Positions 35,330-43,917 of a stretch of DNA of 64,000 nucleotides are shown piece by piece; positions within the stretch are counted from its first letter, which is position 1; each line of letters begins with the position of its first letter. The notes beneath the pieces were generated by a model. The model was not told the DNA's origin. It worked only from the letters and a program-made list of their open reading frames with translations, and did not search any database. Source of the DNA: Macrolepiota albuminosa. Lineage: Eukaryota > Basidiomycota > Agaricomycetes > Agaricales > Agaricaceae. The position numbers and the translations under genes were made by a program. Where the stretch lies: assembly GCA_027475525.1 (NCBI GenBank), contig JAMWFC010000117.1, positions 2,838,183 through 2,902,182 of the forward strand, in the 5' to 3' direction.

Positions 35330-38300
35330 TTATTGTTCCTCTTCGTCATCAGGAGTGATCTCGTCGTCGTCCACCAACTCGGTCTCTTCAAGCTCTCGCA
35401 GTTTGGCCGTGTCAATGTCTAGCGCCGGCAAAGGTAGTGGAATGTGTTCACGTGCTAAGTCTCTTCAAGCTCTCGCAGTTTGGCCGTGTCAATGTCTAGC
35501 GCCGGCAAAGGTAGTGGAATGTGTTCACGTGCTAAGTAGGGAATGAGTCAAAACGCCGCTACCGGTCGATGCAAAACCGAGCCGTCCAGCTCGCAGAGTA
35601 CGTAGGCTCCTCCCCTATTGCGGGAAACGACTATGAGGGGCCCTAGGTATCGAGGTCGCATCTTTTTGTTATGGGTTACTTCGATTTTCGAGTTGCGCAT
35701 TAGCACTAAGGCGCCAGCTGTAAAGTTGTAGTCTCGGATAGTAGCGCTATGCTCGCTTTCAAATCGTAATGCGGCTTGTCGTCTAGCTTGAAATACCACC
35801 TCGTGTAGGCGCTCTAGATCCTCCATGCGTCGCTTTCAAATCGTAATGCGGCTTGTCGTCTAGCTTGAAATACCACCTCGTGTAGGCGCTCTAGATCCTC
35901 CATGCGTTGTTGTAAGTCAATGGCGTGCCTAGCGATAAGGTCGGTAGAGGACAAGATTGAGTTAGGTGGGGGTTGTAGGTATGTGGCCTCCACAACGTCT
36001 GCTGGAAGCAGGGGATGAGTGCCAGTCGCTGCGTAGTAGGGAGAGCAGCCCATCCTTTTCCATACGGTAACTCGTTCGGACCAAAAGACCGAATAAGTCG
36101 CTTCGCTCCAGCGACTTTCGTCGCCGTCTACCGCCTTAAATAGCGCCTGTCGTACGTCAAAATGTGGCCTTTCCACTATACCGTTAGCGCGCTTATTGTA
36201 TCCTGAGATCCGAATATGCTGTATGTTGTATTTCTTAGCAAGGTAGGTAAGCGCCTTTACTATCGGTGCTCCGTTGTCTGTAACAATCTCGTGAAGGGCT
36301 CCCCATCTGCAAATAACATCTTCGAAGAGCCACTTAGCTATAGCGTCGGTATTTTCCCGCTGGAGCATACGGAACTCCGGCCAATGTACCAAAGAACACC
36401 TTCCCTGGATAATGTACTTGTAGCGCCCCGACTTGGGCATGTGCATAGTGTCGATATATATTTTTCCGAACAAGGGTGCTGGAGTCGCTATGGTCGGGGG
36501 AATAATGACTTGGCACGTCTGTTGGATTTGGCAGAGATGACAAGTACGAATATACCATGCGATATCGGCGCTAACTTGAGGCCACCAGAAACGTTCCAAT
36601 AAATTCGCCCGCGTCGCGTAGAGTCCTCGATGTCCCAAGTCATCGTGCATAGCACGCAAAATCCTAACGCGGCCCTCTGGCTTAATTACTAATTTGTGAG
36701 CGCCAGACCTATTTCGTCGCCAAAGCCGGTTTTCAATCATAAAGAAAGTTGTTGCATATCGAATGAAGGTGGCGTATTCCGTATCCATAAGGTCTGATGG
36801 TCGGCGCAAATCCTGTAGCCATTTCCTAACCTGATCGACTCGCTGGTCTTCTGACTTAGCCTTGGCGCTACAAGGTACCGCCGAATATGGAAGGTTGCGA
36901 CTATCTTTCCGTAAGGGTCTTGGTTCCTTGACTATTTTTAGATCATTATGCGGCTTAGCGATGTTATAGATACTGGCCGTGTAGAAAGTCGATGGAGCCT
37001 GATACGGATTAGGCTGGTACGGAGTGATAGGGTGTAGCCGTTATAGATACTGGCCGTGTAGAAAGTCGATGGAGCCTGATACGGATTAGGCTGGTACGGA
37101 GTGATAGGGTGTAGCCAGGTCGAGACAGGTTGGTCTTCGCGAAGGGCCGAAATAGGCAATTGAATAATATGTATGAAACCGTGCAACCGGTCAATCCAGT
37201 CGTCAAATACGTCATTATCGCTTTCGTCTAGCGCTTCGTCCTCCGGCTGCCTAGGTCGCCTAGATAGTCCATCAGGTCCGTGAAACAGTCATTATCGCTT
37301 TCGTCTAGCGCTTCGTCCTCCGGCTGCCTAGGTCGCCTAGATAGTCCATCAGGTCCGTGAAACACACTTTTGACATGCACGAGCTCGAAGTGGAACATTA
37401 GTATCGCTACCACCCAGCGATTCATGCTAGCCGAAGGTTGAATGTCTGGATTCTGGAGCATTCCTTTGATGTAGCGTGCGTCAACTTCGACAATCAGGTT
37501 TCGAACCCCAATAAGATACATGCGTAGCGCCTGAAACGCTCGAAACAATCCGTATAATTCCAGTTTGGGCTGACTATAGCGCGACTCTCTGTCGTTAAGG
37601 GTAATTGATCTGAAGCGATTGTAGCATCTGATTTTTCGATTTGCGCTATCACATTGACATAAAAAGAAGCCGACCACGATGTAAGAGGTGTCAACGGCAA
37701 GTATAACGGGATCGGATGTAGTATAATCGATGGGTACCAATGGCTTCGCTTCCTGCAGCGCCTTCACTAAGTCTTTTTGGGCGTTAATTTGGTCGGGTCC
37801 GAATTCGAAGGGGACCCCTGAACGAGTTAAGCGATTTAGCGCGTGTGCTCGATGTGAAAAATGGTGTATGAACATGCGCAGCACACCTACCGTGCCTAGA
37901 AACGCGCGAACTTCCGAGAGGTTATGGCAGACTCCCCACTTCTCTAGAAGTGCTAATCGGCTCTCCTCAGGGATCCTGCCTTCTGGCGTGCAAACGTGCC
38001 CTAAAATTTTAAATTGTGGTGCGCAAAGAATCAACTTGTGTCCTGAGAAAGTCCCACCACAATATTTCATGCGCTGGAGCACCCGGTTGACCAACTGGAA
38101 GAAGTCCCATAGCGCCATGCGGATGTTAGGATTTTCCGGATGCACTTCGGGCTTGCCATCTACAAGGCGCCAATCTTTTGGGCCCTTAACGCCAACATCG
38201 TCGATAAAGCTAAGCACATGGTGGGGTATTTCGGGTTGTAGAATAAACGTAATGTCGTCGTGGAAGATGGGTACCGAATTAGTCCAACCCATGGGAAGTG

Positions 38301-39419
38301 TAACCAGTTGTAGCGCCCCGAATGGCGTTTGAAATGTTGTTAAGTCGCGAGAGGAAGGGTTAATCAAGCGCTCATCATAGCCAACGTACAGATCCAGGGT
38401 AGCGCCACATATTCTTCCCACGAACAATTCAGCGACGTGATCAGGGAAGGGCGGTACCCCTGAATGACGAATCGTGACTTTGTTTAGCGGCTCCAAACTG
38501 TGAACTATACGTAGCTTGCCATTTTTCTTCAGTACACAAAACCATCGTGACCGGTATGCCGAATTGGAAGGCTCGTAAACTCCTGCCGCTATTTTGGAAC
38601 AAATAATTTGGCAAACTTCAGCTTCAATACCCGGGCCGAATTGGAAGGCTCGTAAACTCCTGCCGCTATTTTGGAACAAATAATTTGGCAAACTTCAGCT
38701 TCAATACCCGGCGGTATAGGTCGGTTATGCTCGGTCCAAGGTACGTGAGGTATCGTCGGTATAACCACCGGTGGAAAGAAGTCAGTTCTCAGTTTACCGC
38801 GTTCGGAATCCTCCCAAGCAAATGCCTTGTTTTGTTTTCGCATAATGTCGGTTAATACATCTAGTTCCGCCGTCGATAGAAAGCCTGTATCATGGGCGCT
38901 AAGGAATAGCGCCCGTTGTTCTTCCATAAATCGTCCGGTAGGCTCAAAGGGTGACGGGTTTGGATTAAGCTCGGGAAGGGTCGCTGACGGGTCTCCAATG
39001 ATCTTTCTTTCGATGCGGAATTCTTTGGGTACGCCGCTCGCTACCGGTTTCGTCTTAAGCGCTACTGGCTTGTATTTCTTTTTAACCTGAACCCCTTTGC
39101 GCTTAGGGGTACTGTTGTTAGCAAACGTATTATAAATGGAACTCTGGTTTCTAGCGAAACCGGATATCAAAGGTTCTTTAGCATCAGGAGTAGAAACGAA
39201 ATAAGTGTCTGTCGAAAGGTTTTCAGTAATATCGGATGCAGTGAGGTATAAGTAGGATAAAGCTTCGCTAGTAAGCGACGTAGAAATGTTCAAGATTTCA
39301 GGGGCTAAAGGGGTATGTGATATAAAGGTTACTTGCCCAGTCCGATGATTATAGTCCAAGATAAGCGCTTCATCTCCATGATCCTCATCACTCATCTCCT
39401 CGATGGCGCCGGAAAACAC
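35330..39419 (-). CDS. pol: Element C pol: RT, RNase H, integrase
   Basis: Read from 39419 to a TAA at 35330-35332. RT shows LPMGWTNSVP, the catalytic FIDDVGVKG and the spacer segment absent from B. RNase H shows ILAVDTSYI, ESRYSQPKLELYGL and EVDARYIKG. Integrase has the HHCC zinc site (HDDLGHRG..CHLC), then Asp of IDTMHM, Asp of VTDNGAP and Glu of NGIVERPH; all three catalytic acids are present. Five 77-bp duplications (35383, 35754, 36963, 37213, 38558) break the frame as assembled; counted once, the frame is continuous except for TGA at 35550-35548, where relatives have an Arg codon, about 50 codons before the end. No chromodomain is visible. Entry is by a -1 shift from gag-PR. Confidence 0.85.
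35383..35536. repeat. Perfect 77-bp tandem duplication
   Basis: Copies 35383-35459 and 35460-35536 near the 3' end of element C pol. Probable assembly artefact. Confidence 0.85.
35754..35907. repeat. Perfect 77-bp tandem duplication
   Basis: Copies 35754-35830 and 35831-35907 in the integrase region; splits the frame. Probable assembly artefact. Confidence 0.85.
36963..37116. repeat. Perfect 77-bp tandem duplication
   Basis: Copies 36963-37039 and 37040-37116 between RNase H and integrase. Probable assembly artefact. Confidence 0.85.
37213..37366. repeat. Perfect 77-bp tandem duplication
   Basis: Copies 37213-37289 and 37290-37366 after RNase H. Probable assembly artefact. Confidence 0.85.
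38558..38711. repeat. Perfect 77-bp tandem duplication
   Basis: Copies 38558-38634 and 38635-38711 in RT; splits the frame. Probable assembly artefact. Confidence 0.85.
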
Positions 39420-40281
39420 TCGCAGGGTTCGTCGCTAACGTAAGGTCGCTTTCTCGGTCCTGGCTTCTGGAACCGTCCTCGAGGAAATGTCGGTACCGTT
39501 CTCCTGACTCCAGAATTGGGGTCGCTAATAGTTAGCGTCGTTTCCTCCTCGGACATCGTTTTGACTACTGATCGTGCTAGCACATCGAAGGGCCTTCCTA
39601 ATAATAAATCGTAGGCAGGCGATCTGAGTATGTGAATTTGCAAATAGAACGTAAGATCGCCTATAGCACATGGCACATTCCGAGCCATCCCCAAGGATCG
39701 ATCAATCGTGCCGTTAGCGCTCTGCATGTTAAGAATAATCGTTGGATCGTAAATGATACCCAGCTCGTTAGCGACGTCTGCAGCCATTGAAATAATCTGT
39801 GATCCGCTATCCACGATCGACTCTATTTCGCTTTTCCCATCAACTGTCAGCATAATTGAACGAATTGCGTGAGAGTCTTGGGCTACAGTTAAGATGGCGG
39901 GATCATCGCTAGATCTTAGCAATTTTAGGTATGTTTCGACCGGGTCGACGGACGTGGCTTCTTTAGGTGGTGCAACCTCTTCCTTGGTTTCCGGGGTTAT
40001 CGTCTTGGTTATATATGCGAAACCAGGCAGCGCGTTGTCGCATTCGTCCACCGTGGCTACATTGTTAGCTACGTTCCGTCGGGGGGTAACCGCGATACGC
40101 ATCTGGTTCCTGACGTCTGGCGCCACGCTGCATAACTCTCCTACCGATAGCATAACCTGGCTTTGCATGATGCGATCAAAAACTAGCTTAGACTTCTCCA
40201 GATCATATATAGGCGCTGTGGGTCGATATCCCCCCGTAGGTTTATCTGGCGCTCCGAAGTTACGATTAAGGGGCGGGGCGT
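39392..40281 (-). CDS. gag-pro: Element C gag-protease, 3' part (aspartic protease)
   Basis: This is the continuation of gag from 51567 across element B. The retroviral-type aspartic protease shows the active-site DSGSQ, the flap-side ILNMQSANGT and LLGRPFDVL. The ORF ends at 39392 in PSRR-stop and overlaps the pol frame by 28 nt. Joining 40281 to 51567, keeping one copy of the gcgt target duplication, gives an in-frame reading GGNYAPPLNRNF that matches the linker of the B protein in position. Confidence 0.85.
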
Positions 40282-41230
40282 TGATAGGACCCTATACAGG
40301 TTAGGCGCATCAACGGCAGGCTCGGCACCAGCTCCGGAAACCTTGCCGCACTCGTTCCGAACTTAGTGCACACGTTCTACCCATTTTAAGCCACTCCCGA
40401 CAGCCGCGCACGGCAAGAAGCAGATCCGATCAATGATAGCGCCGACGGCAGCAGGAATGACAACTGACAGATGGCATCAGTCACTGACGACAGCGCTTAG
40501 CGAGAAGCTTGATGATCTATCAAAAACTGACGGACAGCTTGGCGTTTGACCTTGGCGTCTGACACTGCTTACCGTCTCGATTTGGCGCCCAACGTCGCTT
40601 AGGTGTTCTGACAGACAGAAGGGTGATGGATTGATGGTTTAGTACCGCGATCTGCTGCCTGGTGGCGCCAAGGGTCCTCAAAGGACGGTAGGGATCGGAA
40701 ACCGTTGGAGCTACCCCTATGAAATTTTCCAGTTTACCGCACTTTGGCGATGGTTGGTCACTGGCGACGGTGAACTCCTTGTAGTATATATATTACTTAC
40801 CGACTTGTACATACAACATCAGACGAATAGACCAGAGTTTCCCCCTTTACTTCAGTCTCCCTTACGCTCAAAAGCTCATTTACGCTACGGTCGGCAACGT
40901 CAAACTCATCGGCAGTTGCAGACGTTCGCCAATACTCGACATACTCGCGCCTTGCAACTACGGCAGGCACTATCGACGCTTAGACCTCGCTAAGCTTACC
41001 GCGCTCTTGCCGTTGACCTTGCCGTGTTTACTTACCGCATTTTCCTTAGGCGCTTTACCTTAGCGCTTACCACTTGCCGACCCCGTTACCGACTTTTACC
41101 CTTTTTCACAGACGCGTTCTCTGGGACCTGCCCGGGACTCCTCATATCACTTTTAGCGCGCCCAACGCACACTCTTGGTACGGTAACACAATTGTTACAT
41201 TTGTTACTGACCAAACTTTGGGCGTCATCA
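40282..41230 (+). repeat. 5' LTR of element B
   Basis: Begins TGATAGGACC and ends GCGTCATCA. Same family as the LTRs of A and D. Confidence 0.92.
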
Positions 41231-41233
41231 AAT

Positions 41234-41251
41234 TGGAGCCCACCGCGAGGG
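41234..41251 (+). promoter_or_regulatory. Primer-binding site of element B
   Basis: TGGAGCCCACCGCGAGGG starts three bases after the LTR, pairing with a tRNA 3' end finishing in ...GGGCTCCA. The same 18 bases with the same 3-nt spacer follow the 5' LTR of element C. I cannot name the tRNA. Confidence 0.75.
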
Positions 41252-41610
41252 ATCTTTAGGGCAGAATTCCGCCAGAAACCCGTCTCCAGCGTAGGTGCCG
41301 CCTGCTAGACCAGTCGGCAGAAGGCATAGCTCCTTCCCACCCATCAACCCCACAACCACCTGGTGCCTTACCGGGTCTCTCTCTCGCACAGGAACTACAG
41401 AACGCCACTATAGACGCTTTTCCTGATCTCTTCCCGCATTCCCTTGATTATAGTGCCGACGACCCCTTTGCGTCGCCATTTACCGTACCGCAACCAATCA
41501 CTCCCATTACTCCGCTAACGCCTCTTTCACAACTCATCTCTTTTACCACGTCGCCAATATCTGGAACTCCTTCCCCACCACCGCTAACCGAACTCGCCAA
41601 CGCAGTCGCT

Positions 41611-43917
41611 ATGGAACAACAAGTTCAGCGCATGCCGCCACGCAACCACTTCTCGGCACTGAAATGGGACGAGTCCAAGCCACGGGAGCTCTCCCAGTAT
41701 TTTAAGGAGTTGGAGTATTTATTCAGGGATTGTAACATTACCGACCATACGCAGATGAAGGAGTACGCGGCAAGATACGTATCATATGACACGGCAGAGA
41801 CGTGGACTGGTTTGACCGAGTTTGCCGCCTTTGTCCCTGCCGCACCGCCAGTTCCAGCCCAAGGCGCTTCGTATGAGGACTGGAAGACGGCAGTAATCCA
41901 GCTGTATCCTGGCGCCGAGGAGGCTACCCGATACATGGTAAACGAGCTCCAGAAACTAGTACAGGAATCGTTCGACAGTGGCACCTCCTCTCTTGGCGCA
42001 TTCTCCACGTATTACCGCGAATTCCAGAAAATCGCTAGGTGGCTTCTGCAGAACGGCAAGCTCTATATTAACGAGGAACGTCGCCTATTCCAACAAGGCA
42101 TCCCGACTTCGCTTTGGACTCGTATTGCTCGTCGCCTAGAGATAGTTCATCAGGCCCATCACCCTGACGAGCCCTATAACGTTGCCGACGTCTTTGAAGC
42201 CGGTAAATGGGTTCTCAAAGGAACGGACACTGGCGTTGGACTGCAGCGCGCTAGGACGAGCCCACCACCTGAGCGAACTAACGGTATCATTCCCATCCTG
42301 CCTCCTGTTGCCGACTTCGTTAAGAAAGAAGAACTCAATGCTGCTATTACCGCCGCTGTCGCCTCCGCTATGACACGTATTGAAACCATGATTACCACCA
42401 ACCTCACGGCTAACCGACCCGCCAACGTACCCGCACCTGGCCCTTGCCACTTCTGTGGGGAAATTGGCCATACTATGACTAGAGGACGCTGCGCTACCCT
42501 CGAGAATTACGTTCGCCAAGGTAGAATTCGAAGGGCTATCGACGGCAAGATAGTTCTTACCACTGGCGCCACCATCCCCAACTACCCAGACAAGAAGTCC
42601 TTCCAGGAGCGAGTTGATGAGTGGCATAGGCGCAACCCAGGACAAATCGTTACCGGCACGCTATCTGGCAACGCCAACCCTGACCCGGAACAGGCGACTC
42701 AACAGCAGATGATTCACGAGGTCTTACATTTCGACAGCGTTGGCGACCACCCTACTTTCTCGCGGGAAGAGCGTATCGCCAAGCTCCAACAGGAGCTGGA
42801 TTCGCATAAGAACCAGGTTTTTGATGGGATTGAAGTTAAGCAGCCCAAACAACCTCTTAAAGGATACAAGCCAATGCCTCCCGCTAGCAAGTTACCGACA
42901 CCTGCTCCTACCGCACCGCCTGCCACTACCCCTGCTACCGCTCCAGAACCATTGTCGACCGCTACCGCTCCCGAACCGCCTTTGCCGCCTTTCCATCCCT
43001 ACTCAGGGATTCCCGACCGTTATCACGCACCAGCACAACGAAACTTTGCCGAGAAACGTCCTGAGGGTGGCTACCGACCTACCGCGCCAATTTTCGACAT
43101 AGAGAAATCTAACCACGTTTTTAACCGTATCATGAAAACCGCCGTCACCTTGTCAGTAGAAGAACTTTGTAGTATTGCTCCCGACGTCCGCAACCAGGTC
43201 AAGACGGCAGTCACTCCCCGACGACCCTTGGCGACAGCCGTTGCCGAGGTTGATGAACTCGACGACGCGCTTCCTGGTTTTTCTGTTACCATTGACTCTC
43301 CCGACACTGAAGCGCCTCTTGCCGACTCCATCGCTAACGCCACCTCTGTGGACCCAGTGGAGACCTACCTTAGGTCTGTGGACCATGGAGAAGACCCAGC
43401 AATCCTTACCGTCGCCCAAGAATCGCACGCTATTCGCTCAGTAGCGCTAACCGTAGACAACAAGCACGAGGTAGAGGCAATCGTAGATAGCGGGTCTCAG
43501 ATTATTTCTATGGCAGCAGAAGTCGCTAACGATTTGGGTCTCATTTACGACCCTACGGTTATATTAAACATGCAGAGCGCTAACGGAACGGTGGACAGAT
43601 CCCTAGGACTCGCCAAGAATGTGCCGTGCACCCTTGGCGACATTACGTTTTATCTTCAGATACACATCTTACGTTCACCAGCTTACGACCTACTACTTGG
43701 CAGACCCTTCGACGTCTTGGCGCGATCAGTCGTCAAGACAGTTACCGACGAGGAAACGACCCTCACAATTAGCGACCCCAATTCCGGAATCCGACGAACG
43801 GTGCCAACGTTCCCTAGGGGACAACGAAAAGGCGCCCGCGCTAAGCCCCCGGAGTTTACCGACCAACACGCCAACGAGCCTCCACACCGGTGTTTTCACA
43901 GACCATCGAGGAGGTGA
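41611..43917 (+). CDS. gag-pro: Element B gag-protease polyprotein
   Basis: 768 aa from the first in-frame ATG. The gag part (1-250) has RELSQYFKELEYL and YVSYDTAETW. A variant zinc knuckle lies at residues 279-294 (C-x2-C-x4-H-x6-C, CHFCGEIGHTMTRGRC), two residues longer than the usual CCHC. A Pro/Thr/Ala-rich linker precedes the aspartic protease, whose active-site Asp is near 626 (DSGSQ), followed by LNMQSANGT and LLGRPFDVL. The frame is open upstream of 41611 to about 41330 and that extension (PGALPGLSLAQEL..ITPLTPLSQL) is recognisable in element C too, without an ATG, so translation may start upstream at a non-AUG codon or after splicing. It ends overlapping pol by 28 nt. Confidence 0.88.
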   Translation: MEQQVQRMPPRNHFSALKWDESKPRELSQYFKELEYLFRDCNITDHTQMKEYAARYVSYDTAETWTGLTEFAAFVPAAPPVPAQGASYEDWKTAVIQLYPGAEEATRYMVNELQKLVQESFDSGTSSLGAFSTYYREFQKIARWLLQNGKLYINEERRLFQQGIPTSLWTRIARRLEIVHQAHHPDEPYNVADVFEAGKWVLKGTDTGVGLQRARTSPPPERTNGIIPILPPVADFVKKEELNAAITAAVASAMTRIETMITTNLTANRPANVPAPGPCHFCGEIGHTMTRGRCATLENYVRQGRIRRAIDGKIVLTTGATIPNYPDKKSFQERVDEWHRRNPGQIVTGTLSGNANPDPEQATQQQMIHEVLHFDSVGDHPTFSREERIAKLQQELDSHKNQVFDGIEVKQPKQPLKGYKPMPPASKLPTPAPTAPPATTPATAPEPLSTATAPEPPLPPFHPYSGIPDRYHAPAQRNFAEKRPEGGYRPTAPIFDIEKSNHVFNRIMKTAVTLSVEELCSIAPDVRNQVKTAVTPRRPLATAVAEVDELDDALPGFSVTIDSPDTEAPLADSIANATSVDPVETYLRSVDHGEDPAILTVAQESHAIRSVALTVDNKHEVEAIVDSGSQIISMAAEVANDLGLIYDPTVILNMQSANGTVDRSLGLAKNVPCTLGDITFYLQIHILRSPAYDLLLGRPFDVLARSVVKTVTDEETTLTISDPNSGIRRTVPTFPRGQRKGARAKPPEFTDQHANEPPHRCFHRPSRR
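43890..43917 (+). promoter_or_regulatory. Conserved 28-nt gag-PR/pol overlap, candidate -1 frameshift site
   Basis: The overlap from GTGTTTTC to the gag stop TGA is exactly 28 nt in A, B and C. The starting GTGTTTTC and the CATCGAGGAG before the stop are shared. The pol frame is -1 to gag-PR. A TTTT slip is the simplest idea; a classical X-XXY-YYZ heptamer is not evident. Confidence 0.55.

Noticed and set aside
42136..42645. 169-aa minus-strand ORF inside element B gag, and similar ones at 41625 and 43683
   Set aside because: No splice structure and no counterpart kept in element C; they mirror gag and protease codons.
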